NCBI GenBank assembly: GCA_028284485.1
Contig: JANQRQ010000125.1
Coordinates: forward strand, 1-64,000
DNA from: Planctomycetaceae bacterium
GTDB taxonomy: Bacteria; Planctomycetota; Planctomycetia; Planctomycetales; Planctomycetaceae
Direction: 5' to 3'
DNA length: 64,000 bases
Shown: piece by piece, positions 8,820 through 16,289 of the stretch
Layout of the letters: the number at the start of each line of letters is the position of its first letter
Position numbering within the stretch: position 1 is the first letter of the stretch
Made by a program: the position numbers and the translations under genes
The notes under the pieces: model-generated
Seen by the model: only the letters and a program-made list of their open reading frames with translations
Told to the model about the DNA's origin: nothing
Database searches by the model: none

Positions 8820-8985
8820 CGTCGCATTGTCACCTCTCCCAGAGCAACGAATTGCATCTAGGTGAAGACGTCTTGAGCTAGGGCCCGATATCATGTCATT
8901 CCCGCGCAGGCGGGAATCCATTTGGAACGAGGCAGGAGCCTCGTGATCGGTGCGTCCCTAGGCGGGAGCCTGGGAACGAGTTGAT
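8820..8985. repeat. Mosaic of short extragenic palindromes
   Basis: Contains several self-complementary pieces in a row: a truncated copy of the CACCTCTCCC element with CAACGAATTGCA (about 8829-8860, seen again at 11429-11456), ATTCCCGC/GCGGGAAT (8898-8905/8911-8918), CGAGGC/GCCTCG (about 8928-8943) and CTAGGC/GCCTGG (about 8957-8972). Palindromes of these types recur across many bacterial genomes and do not code for protein. Confidence 0.65.
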
Positions 8986-9008
8986 ACATTTGGTTGCGCC
9001 GATTGCAG

Positions 9009-9425
9009 CGAGAACTAACAGAGAGATTTGTTACCTCTCCCTCTGGGAGAGGTCGGCCGCAGGCCGGGAGAGGGCCGTAACCTTCAGTGCAGTGCCTCGC
9101 CAGCCAGGTTGTGTAGGTTTTCGGCATGCCAACGCCCCATGTTCTCGATACGAAGCTCGGACTGGCATCGTTCTGCATGCCCATCCTGCTCGCGCGATAT
9201 GGGCATGGCACCCGGCGAGAATTAACAGAGAGATTTGTCACCTCTCCCTCTGGGAGAGGTCGGCCGTAGGCCGGGAGAGGGCCGTAACTTTCAGTGAGGT
9301 GCCTCGCCAGCCAGGTTGTGTAGGTTTTCGGCATGCCAACGCCCCGTGTTCTCGATACGAAGCTCGGCCTGACATCGTTCTGCATGCCCATCCTGCTGAC
9401 GCGATATGGGCATGGCACCCGGCGC
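9009..9425. repeat. Tandem duplication of a 207-bp palindromic repeat
   Basis: Two nearly identical units (9009-9215 and 9216-9425). Each begins with CGAGAAYTAACAGAGAGATT, followed by a strong hairpin CCTCTCCC/GGGAGAGG (first copy 9034-9041/9045-9052) and a second, CGGCC/GGCCG, then about 130 bp of spacer ending in GGGCATGGCACCCGGCG. A third copy of the hairpin part alone is at 11478-11523. Long open frames run through both strands, but they are translated repeat and not genes. Confidence 0.85.
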
Positions 9426-9601
9426 TTCGTCCAACCCCGGCCACACTGCCATGCCAGTCTCTCTTCTGAATTCGCCCGAATTCATTTTGACCAAAGTATT
9501 ACATTCTTGTGACTTCGGTTTGACAGAAGCGATTTCGACACAAGCTATACTTGTCGCAATCAAGACATCACACGGTTGTCGTTCAGTCACAAGGAATGAT
9601 G

Positions 9602-11380
9602 ATGAGCATGCCGTCCGTTCAATCTCCGCCGCGTTCTCATTCGACAGCGCAGCAGCCACAGCATCCGCTCCATTCCAATGCGGTCGTACTGCTGAGTAGC
9701 GTGTTTGGACCCTACGCGCAAAACGACGAATACGGTAGCCGGCTGCAAAACCCGATGGAGTTGTATCACAATCAAGTGACGCGCGAACAAGGGCCGTTCT
9801 CGTTGCGAATGTTTCATCGCAGCTGGGGCTTGATGCTGATTCAAGTCAATATTAAGGCCCCGTGTACCTTGCTCGATTTCCCGACATTGGACCGGTTTAC
9901 CGAAGAGCTTCGAGACAACCATTACGACATAGTGGGCATCAGCAGCATTATCGTGAACCTTCCCAAGGTTCGGAAGATGTGCGAACTGATCCGACAGCAC
10001 CAACCTCATGCGACGATTGTCGTCGGTGGTCACATCGCCAATGTGCCAGATATCGAGGATCGTATCGATGCCGATTTCGTGGTTCAGGGCGAAGGTGTGC
10101 GGTGGTTTCGCCAGTTTCTAGGAGAGGACTGCCAACAGCCGATCCACCATCCGTTAATCACCTCCGGCATCGGAACGAGAAGCCTGGGTGTTTCGGTCAA
10201 GGAAAGAGTGGGCGACGTGGCAGCAACAGTCATTCCCTCAGTCGGCTGTCCGCTGGGATGCAATTTCTGTTCGACATCCGCCATGTTCGGCGGCAAAGGA
10301 AAGTTCCTGAACTTTTACCAAACCGGCGATGAGCTTTTCGAAATCATGAGCCAACTGGAACGGTCGATGCAGGTGCATTCGTTTTTTGTCATGGACGAGA
10401 ACTTTCTTCTGCATCGAAAACGGGCGTTGAGGCTGTTGGAATTGATGGAGCGTTTCGACAAATCGTGGGCGCTGTATGTCTTCAGTTCCGCGAACGTGCT
10501 TTCCTCTTACACATGGGACCAGCTTGTTCGCCTGGGGATATCATGGGTTTGGATGGGATTGGAAGGCGAGCAGAGCCAATATCTCAAGCTCCGCGGAATC
10601 GATACGCGCAAGTTGGTGGCGACATTGCAATCGCACGGCATTCGTGTGCTCGGTTCGACGATTATCGGTCTCGAAAATCACACGCCTGAAAACATCGATG
10701 ATGCCATCGATTATGCGGTCGACCACGATGCGGATTTCCATCAATTCATGCTCTACACTCCGCTTCCCGGCACGCCGCTACACGCCGACCTTTCGTCGCA
10801 GGGACTGATTAAGGACGAAAGCGAATATCACATTAGTGACATGCACGGTCAGCACGCATTCAATTACCGCCATCCGAATATTACCGATGGTAAGGAAACC
10901 GGAATCCTGGCGAACGCCTTCCAGCGTGACTTTGACGTCAACGGCCCCAGCGTCGCCAGAATTGCGCGCACAACATTGGCGGGATGGAAACGATACCGGC
11001 AACATCCCGACTTGCGCATCCGCAGACGAGTCATCCGGGAATCGCGTCAATTAGCGACGACTTACGTGGCTGCTGTTTCTGCCGCCAAAATGTTCTACCA
11101 AAAGAATCCCATCCTCCACGAGAAGTTGTCCAAGTTGTTGAGAAACCTTTGTTGTGAATTTGGAATCAAGGCACGGCTGGCGTCCTATTTTGGCGGGCGT
11201 TACGTGTTGCGCAAGATTCGTCAAGAACAAAAGCGCCTCGAGAATGGCTGGTCGTACGAACCACCCACGTTTTGCGAAGTCAATGACAGCCTCCGAAAGC
11301 TGAATAGGAAGCTGAAAACTGAGGCTGCATCTTGCCGCTTCGTTCACTCGCGACGCTGCCAGTACGGCCCAACGTCTTGA
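9602..11380 (+). CDS. B12-binding/radical SAM protein
   Basis: 592 residues. An N-terminal cobalamin-binding-like Rossmann domain (about 30-190: NHYDIVGISSIIVNLPKVR ... IVVGGHIANV ... DFVVQGEGV) precedes a radical SAM core with the cluster motif Cys216-x3-Cys220-x2-Cys223 (GCPLGCNFCS). Later motifs FVMDENFL and LGSTIIGLENH fit the barrel. This is the layout of class B enzymes that methylate or rearrange lipids, tetrapyrroles or natural products; the substrate cannot be told. The DxHxxG base-off signature was not seen, so cobalamin binding is uncertain. TTG 9551 and ATG 9596 are in frame, but AAGG at 9591 gives best spacing to ATG 9602. TTGACA (9520) and TATACT (9546) upstream are 20 bp apart, too wide for a confident promoter. 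Confidence 0.75.
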   Translation: MSMPSVQSPPRSHSTAQQPQHPLHSNAVVLLSSVFGPYAQNDEYGSRLQNPMELYHNQVTREQGPFSLRMFHRSWGLMLIQVNIKAPCTLLDFPTLDRFTEELRDNHYDIVGISSIIVNLPKVRKMCELIRQHQPHATIVVGGHIANVPDIEDRIDADFVVQGEGVRWFRQFLGEDCQQPIHHPLITSGIGTRSLGVSVKERVGDVAATVIPSVGCPLGCNFCSTSAMFGGKGKFLNFYQTGDELFEIMSQLERSMQVHSFFVMDENFLLHRKRALRLLELMERFDKSWALYVFSSANVLSSYTWDQLVRLGISWVWMGLEGEQSQYLKLRGIDTRKLVATLQSHGIRVLGSTIIGLENHTPENIDDAIDYAVDHDADFHQFMLYTPLPGTPLHADLSSQGLIKDESEYHISDMHGQHAFNYRHPNITDGKETGILANAFQRDFDVNGPSVARIARTTLAGWKRYRQHPDLRIRRRVIRESRQLATTYVAAVSAAKMFYQKNPILHEKLSKLLRNLCCEFGIKARLASYFGGRYVLRKIRQEQKRLENGWSYEPPTFCEVNDSLRKLNRKLKTEAASCRFVHSRRCQYGPTS

Positions 11381-11426
11381 GTGCGGTCAACGTGACAAGG
11401 CCATAGCACATTCGCGACACACGAAT

Positions 11427-11523
11427 TGTCACCTCTCCCTCTGCAACGAATTGCAGCCGGCACAACAAAGTGAATCGTCACCTCTCCCGCTGGGAGAGGT
11501 CGGCCGCAGGCCGGGAGAGGGCC
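11427..11523. repeat. Further copies of the CCTCTCCC hairpin element
   Basis: A truncated copy (about 11427-11456, ending in CAACGAATTGCA) followed by a full hairpin copy (11478-11523) with CCTCTCCC/GGGAGAGG and CGGCC/GGCCG, matching the core of the units at 9034-9080. The copies flank the radical SAM gene on both sides. Confidence 0.75.
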
Positions 11524-11597
11524 ATTTGGCCTCTAGGGGCTTTATACAGGCAAAACGCGTACGTTTTCGTCGTCATGGCACGCGCTGTGGTGATTTG

Positions 11598-11798
11598 TTA
11601 GGTATCTTCGGTTCCAAACCGCTGTGACATCGCCTGCTCCGCTTCCCTCAACAGTTTTCGCCAATGCTTCTCGTGATGCTTCATGGTCGCCGCCTTCAAC
11701 CGCATTTGGCAATAGCCGATTGCCCGCTGCAATTCCTCCATGGTCCCAGATTTGACCGCACGATCGTACTCTTTTAGTTCGCTAAACCGTGTCACCAC
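11598..11798 (-). CDS. Small hypothetical protein (66 aa)
   Basis: A short, highly charged protein with a GTG start. Its sequence (for instance MEELQRAIGYCQMRLKAAT and HHEKHWRKLLREAEQAM) is amphipathic and predicted mostly helical, unlike the random translations of neighbouring frames, which is the reason to accept it. No domain was recognised. It lies 60 bp downstream of another minus-strand gene (11858-12292) and may be co-transcribed with it. Real-gene status is likely but not certain. Confidence 0.45.
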   Translation of the reverse strand: MVTRFSELKEYDRAVKSGTMEELQRAIGYCQMRLKAATMKHHEKHWRKLLREAEQAMSQRFGTEDT

Positions 11799-11857
11799 AA
11801 AACGTACTGTCTACCGAGAGATGCGAATGGCACCCACAAACCCTAAACGTCGGCCAG

Positions 11858-12292
11858 TTATTCGTTATCCGGATACGTTCGCCGATCCGGCCAGTTGTCG
11901 AAATTCGGTTTGTGGGGAAACAAATCAATGATTTCCGGTATGAGGTCGATTCCTTCTGCGGTCAGCCTGCAAGCAGTGAAAGTCGGATACGCCGGCGTTT
12001 CGTAGTCGCCGCCTCCTTCAATCAGCTTTGGATAGTTGCGGAGCAATGTCATCAAATGCCGGTAGCGGTCATTGATTTGTGACTTCAATTCTCCATCGTC
12101 GTCGTAGAGTCCACCAAGGTAATGCTCATTTGAAAAGCGAGACTGACAATCAGAAAACGTAATGTCGCCCGTATAAAATAGTGACAAAGTTACGACTTGG
12201 TCAGAACTGGACGTCCAGATTTTCTGGTCGGGAGTATTGCCCCGAAAGAATGCTGCCAAAAGCAGAGATTTGTCAACAACTGACAGGGCCAT
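11858..12292 (-). CDS. Hypothetical protein (144 aa)
   Basis: Soluble protein of normal amino-acid composition without a signal peptide. The C-terminal half (YPTFTACRLTAEGIDLIPEI, then LFPHKPNFDNWPDRRTY) reads like a compact winged-helix-type domain that I have seen in uncharacterised bacterial proteins, but I cannot name the family. No ribosome-binding site is obvious at ATG 12292. The gene sits among repeats and other small unknown genes, a setting typical of accessory DNA. Confidence 0.55.
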   Translation of the reverse strand: MALSVVDKSLLLAAFFRGNTPDQKIWTSSSDQVVTLSLFYTGDITFSDCQSRFSNEHYLGGLYDDDGELKSQINDRYRHLMTLLRNYPKLIEGGGDYETPAYPTFTACRLTAEGIDLIPEIIDLFPHKPNFDNWPDRRTYPDNE

Positions 12293-12363
12293 GCGGATAA
12301 CACTTCTTGAGGTAATACAGGCTGACGTCCTTATTTTTGCATTTCGTCACCGATCGCCAAATA

Positions 12364-12440
12364 GCAGAAGTAGGTCAGGCTATTGCCTGACGTCCATCTT
12401 GTTTGTCATGTCAAATTCCTGCTAGCCAATCCTGGGCTAC
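12364..12440. repeat. Extragenic inverted repeats
   Basis: Contains GTCAGGC/GCCTGAC with a 4-nt loop (12373-12390) and, 30 bp on, the imperfect pair CTAGCC/GGGCTA (about 12421-12437). The element abuts the end of the Tat-signal gene and could also serve it as a weak terminator, although no T-run follows. Confidence 0.5.
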
Positions 12441-12445
12441 AGCAA

Positions 12446-13264
12446 CTATTGGCCCCACTTCTCACGCATGGCTTTGACCAATTCCGTTTTGTCTTCGTCA
12501 TCCAGGTGCTCCCAAGCAGGATCGCCCTTCCGCACCGGGTAGCACCCGAAAATCGGGAACGCCAAATCTTTGAGCTTCATGTTAACGCGGCATAACACCT
12601 GCGCGACACCCTCTCCGTCCAAAACGTGGCCGAGCGCATCGACCTTTTCGATCGTCATATTCTGCGCCAGAGCGTCGAGTAGTAATTCCTGATTGCCGAT
12701 GTATTCCAATTGCCGAAACGCGGTCATCATCCGCATTGTCTCAGCGTTTAACAGCTGATACCAACGGCCATCATGCTTTTGGCAGCTTGTGGGGCTGGGG
12801 CGCGGCAACACCGTGCGGGTGATAACGTGCACTTTGTCCGGAGCTTCCTCAATCTCGCCGAGGATTTCTAACTCGGCGTTGGAAAGGATCTCCTGGAAGC
12901 CCGGATTGGCGGTAAACATATTCTTCAGGAATGCGGCCAGCAGATCAGACCCGTTCGCAGCTGCCGCGCTCTCTTCCGAATCGTACGGTGCGAACAAGCC
13001 GCGAATCTGCCTGGTCTGTCCGTCCGTGTCGTTGAATTTAAAGACGTCGGTGGCAAACTCTTTGAATCTCGCAAACTCTGCCGGGTGCATCAATGCGACA
13101 AACGCGGGTATGTCATTGCGCTTGAGCGACGCGAATGCCTCCCGTGCAACGGCACTTGGAGTGGCTTGCGATTTCGGTGCATCTTGAGCGCTAGCCGTTT
13201 TGAGTGATATCGATGCGATGGCACCGCTTGACACTTTGAGGAAATCTCGTCGGCCGATTTCCAT
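12446..13264 (-). CDS. Tat-signal exported protein, unknown function
   Basis: 272 residues beginning with a Tat-type signal: MEIGRRDFLKVSSGAIASI, with a likely cleavage site after TASA (about residue 26). Export in folded form through the Tat system is therefore expected. The mature part has two helical stretches with a pattern like DUF3887/SnoaL-type domains (AFASLKRNDIPAFVALMHPAEFARF and LRVITRTV-like strands), but no family is certain. Cys residues are present in SCQKH and FGCYP. AAGGGA eight bases before the ATG is a good ribosome-binding site. The gene appears to be single. Confidence 0.65.
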   Translation of the reverse strand: MEIGRRDFLKVSSGAIASISLKTASAQDAPKSQATPSAVAREAFASLKRNDIPAFVALMHPAEFARFKEFATDVFKFNDTDGQTRQIRGLFAPYDSEESAAAANGSDLLAAFLKNMFTANPGFQEILSNAELEILGEIEEAPDKVHVITRTVLPRPSPTSCQKHDGRWYQLLNAETMRMMTAFRQLEYIGNQELLLDALAQNMTIEKVDALGHVLDGEGVAQVLCRVNMKLKDLAFPIFGCYPVRKGDPAWEHLDDEDKTELVKAMREKWGQ

Positions 13265-13446
13265 GCCGATTCCCTTCTGTGATTGGGGATTACTTATTGC
13301 CGGACGTCGCGGTTCAATTCCAGAGCGTGAACGCCACTGAAAATGAGGCCGTATTTAGAATACAGCATCACTTACGTACTCAGCGAGGAATTCTCCAATC
13401 TGGATCATGAGTTCAGGCGTTAGTCTGGCAGAAACGGTTTCCGCGG

Positions 13447-13899
13447 TTACTCGGATGTTTCTGAAAACATCTGCCTGGCCGATTCCTGGATCTCATCGGG
13501 CGTCATTTCGCGCAGCTGAGTCGCGATTCCCCATTCGTGGCCGAACGGATCACGCACGCGAGCGAATCGCTCTCCCCAGAACATGTCGGTGGGCTGCATG
13601 AGAACTTCTGCGCCGTGCGTAGCCATCAGGTTGACCATGGCGTCACAGTCGTCGACATACAAATGGAGGGCCACGCTTGTGGCACCTAATCGGTTGGGAC
13701 TGGGCGTTCCGCCGTGTTCTGGTAATTCCTCACTCAGGAAGAATCTTGCACCGTCGACGCGAAACTCGCAGTGCATCACTCGACCGTCCGGCATGTGGAG
13801 CAGTACGTAAGGTGCCGTGTCGAAGATGCGAGAGTAAAACGAGACAGCCTTGTCGGCGCCGGTAACGCTGAGGTAGGGGACGAATTCGGCAGTTGGCAT
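13447..13899 (-). CDS. VOC-family (glyoxalase/PhnB-like) protein
   Basis: 150 residues with the paired beta-alpha-beta-beta-beta layout of the vicinal oxygen chelate fold. The start VPYLSVTGADKAVSFYSRIF and the end RFARVRDPFGHEWGIATQL are characteristic of the PhnB-like branch. Metal-binding positions of glyoxalases are only partly kept: His in MHCEFRV, and His-Glu in FGHEW. The branch includes enzymes and resistance or binding proteins, so a substrate cannot be given. A ribosome-binding site (GAAGGG) precedes the ATG. It is not obviously linked to its neighbours. Confidence 0.85.
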   Translation of the reverse strand: MPTAEFVPYLSVTGADKAVSFYSRIFDTAPYVLLHMPDGRVMHCEFRVDGARFFLSEELPEHGGTPSPNRLGATSVALHLYVDDCDAMVNLMATHGAEVLMQPTDMFWGERFARVRDPFGHEWGIATQLREMTPDEIQESARQMFSETSE

Positions 13900-14003
13900 G
13901 GAGTGCCCTTCGCGGAGGTCCTGTTTGTGACAAGCTTCATAATCGAACGACTCCTGCCAACCATTGCCACAAGTCTACTCAGGATTGCTCGCACTGTCAT
14001 ACG

Positions 14004-14162
14004 TCAGGCGTTTTCTTGTGATTCGTTAGCCGTTTCGACTTTTGGCAATACGCCGGACTCAGTCAATCGCTTTTCCAGCTTTTTGATTTGGTCGAGCGCG
14101 CACAGGGCAAAAATGAATCCTGTGGTGCCCATCGACATACCGATAATTCCGAATGTTTCCAT
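14004..14162 (-). CDS. Small membrane protein (52 aa)
   Basis: METFGIIGMSMGTTGFIFAL opens a 52-residue protein with one hydrophobic helix (about 4-22) followed by a charged, coiled-coil-like tail (LDQIKKLEKRL) and an acidic end. The frame is open upstream to 14246, but AAGGA eight bases before ATG 14162 fixes the start. Function unknown; small proteins with this layout often attach to larger membrane complexes. Confidence 0.6.
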   Translation of the reverse strand: METFGIIGMSMGTTGFIFALCALDQIKKLEKRLTESGVLPKVETANESQENA

Positions 14163-14414
14163 GGTGTTTTCCTTCCCCATTTTTCGCAGTCGGCTGCGTT
14201 TTTGCGAGACGACTGTTCGACAACTCAACGGTGGGCCTGCTGCCAACTGCAGTGACCAAACAATTCCCTAAACGGGCGGACGACGCCGACGGATCACGAA
14301 ATCCGGTGTTTTGATTGGTTTTCGACCCATATTTGAACAGGTCGACCGGGCGATTCGCGTCTCGGTGGTGAAAAAAGTCCGAATAATCCAGGTGACGCGC
14401 GTCAATGTCGACAG

Positions 14415-15317
14415 CTAGGCTTCGTCGGCTTTCACGCAACAATGACGCGCATGAGTGTCATACCAGCCGGGGACGGCTTCTTTTGTCAACAGCCTCAAGA
14501 AACGACCGGTCAACGATCGTAGTCGGCCGGCTCCTCGAAATTTCCATCGGCACAGTTTTCCATGATCGCCCAAAAGGTAATAGCCGACCCGGATAAAACG
14601 GTACTGGCGAAGGATGCTGAGCCTTGGTTTCCAACGATTGCCAAGTTCGGCACCAAACAATCCTGACGATCCGGGTTCGAAACGTTGGGTGACGTAGTCA
14701 CCCTCACTTGCAGGGTTGGGTGGCGTTTGCGAGTTTGGAATCGCTGATTGCTCGACCGCCCGGAATGAGTCATACCCTAGTTCGACAAGTGTGTCGATTT
14801 CGCGCTTAATGTTCGCGAAGCTGGTCTTGTCGGATTCGATCGACAGATAGTCGGGACGCTCTCGAAACGATCGTAGTGCATCGACGCAGACCATATCAAC
14901 GCCTTCGATGTCGATCTTCATGTAGTGGGGCACGCCGTGATGTTGCAGGATGTTTGTAAATTCAACCACCTTGACTTCGATCATGCTGTTTGATGTTCCC
15001 AACCGCTGATTGCGATCAGCCCATTCAGCAACCACAGTCCCCCAGGCTGAAACGCGATCGTTTTTGTAAAAGCGAACGCTGTGATGCCCCGCCTTGATTG
15101 TCGCCGAGTCGACGATTGCCCCTTCGACAACGGTCAATTGTTCTCGATTGATGAACTCCTTGAATCGGTTTCTGCAGTAGGTTGCCAAGTCCGGGTCTGC
15201 CTCGAATGCGACAACACGGAAGTTTTTTCGAAGGTAAAACTCCGTGTCTTGTCCCTCATGCATACCGATGTCATAAATTAGGTCTTGGTGCTTGGGCGTA
15301 TCATAAAGCTCGTTCAT
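14415..15317 (-). CDS. FkbM-family methyltransferase
   Basis: 300 residues. SAM-dependent methyltransferase fold: motif I DIGMHEGQDTEFYL (about 16-29), the acidic ribose-binding end of strand 2 in VVAFEADPD (about 36-44), and the family-typical MKIDIEGVDMVCVDAL near residue 123. FkbM proteins O-methylate sugars or other small molecules, often on polysaccharides. The C-terminal 90 residues are basic and look like an extra domain (RQYRFIRVGYYLLGDHGK). No glycosyltransferases are adjacent, so the substrate is open. Confidence 0.8.
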   Translation of the reverse strand: MNELYDTPKHQDLIYDIGMHEGQDTEFYLRKNFRVVAFEADPDLATYCRNRFKEFINREQLTVVEGAIVDSATIKAGHHSVRFYKNDRVSAWGTVVAEWADRNQRLGTSNSMIEVKVVEFTNILQHHGVPHYMKIDIEGVDMVCVDALRSFRERPDYLSIESDKTSFANIKREIDTLVELGYDSFRAVEQSAIPNSQTPPNPASEGDYVTQRFEPGSSGLFGAELGNRWKPRLSILRQYRFIRVGYYLLGDHGKLCRWKFRGAGRLRSLTGRFLRLLTKEAVPGWYDTHARHCCVKADEA

Positions 15318-15566
15318 AGATGATCCGCTCGATCTTATTGAGGATTCACTGTGGCGGATGGTAGCACGCTAAGTGAAGCGGCGGTTCGTGATGGGATCAA
15401 AGAGTTTTCGTTCTGGTATTTCGGTTTCGGTGGCTAGGTTCCGTGACGCATCATCCGGTGAATTCCGGCTTGCTGTCTCGTATCAATCAACGACTCGGGC
15501 GATTTCTTTCCAATGGCTGAAGGGCAACGTCTCACGGAACTTGCTACGCTCGTACGAGGTACTTTA

Positions 15567-15590
15567 GGGGCCTGCAGGCCCCGATTTCCT
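15567..15590. repeat. GGGGC hairpin followed by GATTTCC
   Basis: Perfect palindrome GGGGCCTGCAGGCCCC (15567-15582) followed by GATTTCC. A related element at 56213-56234 (GGGGC..GGCCCC then GATTTCC) suggests a small repeat family. No T-run follows, so it is not a normal terminator. Confidence 0.5.
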
Positions 15591-15628
15591 GGGTTGTCGC
15601 CCCGCTACTTATCGCGCCCCACCTTTTT

Positions 15629-15657
15629 TTGTCAAAAACCTCTACTTTGTATATACT
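15629..15657 (+). promoter_or_regulatory. Sigma-70-type promoter of the Spy-like gene
   Basis: TTGTCA (15629-15634), 17-bp spacer, TATACT (15652-15657), i.e. 5/6 and 5/6 to consensus. Transcription would begin near 15664, leaving a leader of about 100 nt before ATG 15767. Confidence 0.6.
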
Positions 15658-15766
15658 GAACACTTGAATCGTAGTGTAAATGTGTGTACATTTGTTCCTA
15701 TTCGGAAGCGGGTTGGCCGCCTCCCCAGAAAACTGGCTTGTTGGATCAAACGAGGGGACAAGAGAC

Positions 15767-16216
15767 ATGAAACCGACATCTCTGCTGACTGCATCGACTG
15801 TTTTTGTTCTGGCGCTGTTTTTCGCAGGGGAGCACCTTGCTGAGCGTGCGCAAGCGCAGGCGGACACAGCCGTCGAGTTGGTCGTCCAGGACGGCTCTGC
15901 GCAGGAATCTGCCAAGACGGTCACGGAACAGCCGATTGCGCGACGACGACTGCCGAATTACTACGGTCAGATTGGCCTGACTGCTGAGCAGCGGGAAAGG
16001 ATCTACGGCGTCCAGGTGAAGTTTCGGCCTGAGATTCGCGAGCTACAGGAAAAGCTACAGGCATTACAAGCAGCGCAGAGAATGCAAATCGAAGCCGTCT
16101 TAACTGCTGAGCAGAAAACAAAACTCGAAACCGTACGCAGCGCCGCAGCGGAACGTCGACGGATGGCCGCGAAAAAGGCGACCGAGGAGGTGAACCCGCC
16201 AGCGCCGAAAGGTTAA
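15767..16216 (+). CDS. Exported Spy/CpxP-like protein
   Basis: 149 residues with a signal peptide (MKPTSLLTASTVFVLALFFA, cleavage near AQA at about 32). The mature part is mainly helical and carries two LTxxQ motifs (GLTAEQRERIY and VLTAEQKTKLE), the hallmark of the Spy/CpxP group of periplasmic proteins, which include a chaperone and stress sensors. The C-terminus is basic (AAERRRMAAKKA). An in-frame ATG at 15680 exists, but the signal peptide and the GAGG before it favour 15767. It is preceded by a strong promoter and is probably monocistronic. Confidence 0.65.
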   Translation: MKPTSLLTASTVFVLALFFAGEHLAERAQAQADTAVELVVQDGSAQESAKTVTEQPIARRRLPNYYGQIGLTAEQRERIYGVQVKFRPEIRELQEKLQALQAAQRMQIEAVLTAEQKTKLETVRSAAAERRRMAAKKATEEVNPPAPKG

Positions 16217-16289
16217 GCGACAACTTGATGGCACCGGCTGAAGAGCTTGGCAATCCCGCCGGGCGGTCTGTGGGCTGCCGGCGGGATTC

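Noticed and set aside
9009-9425. Possible CRISPR-like array
   Set aside because: Only two units of 207 bp directly abutting, without unique spacers or cas genes.
8891-9469. Two long frames (8891-9418 minus, 8981-9469 plus) through the repeat island
   Set aside because: Both translate the 207-bp tandem repeat twice; similar texts are common mis-annotations of extragenic palindromes.
9520-9551. TTGACA ... TATACT upstream of the radical SAM gene
   Set aside because: Spacing is 20 bp, outside the usual 16-18 bp range.
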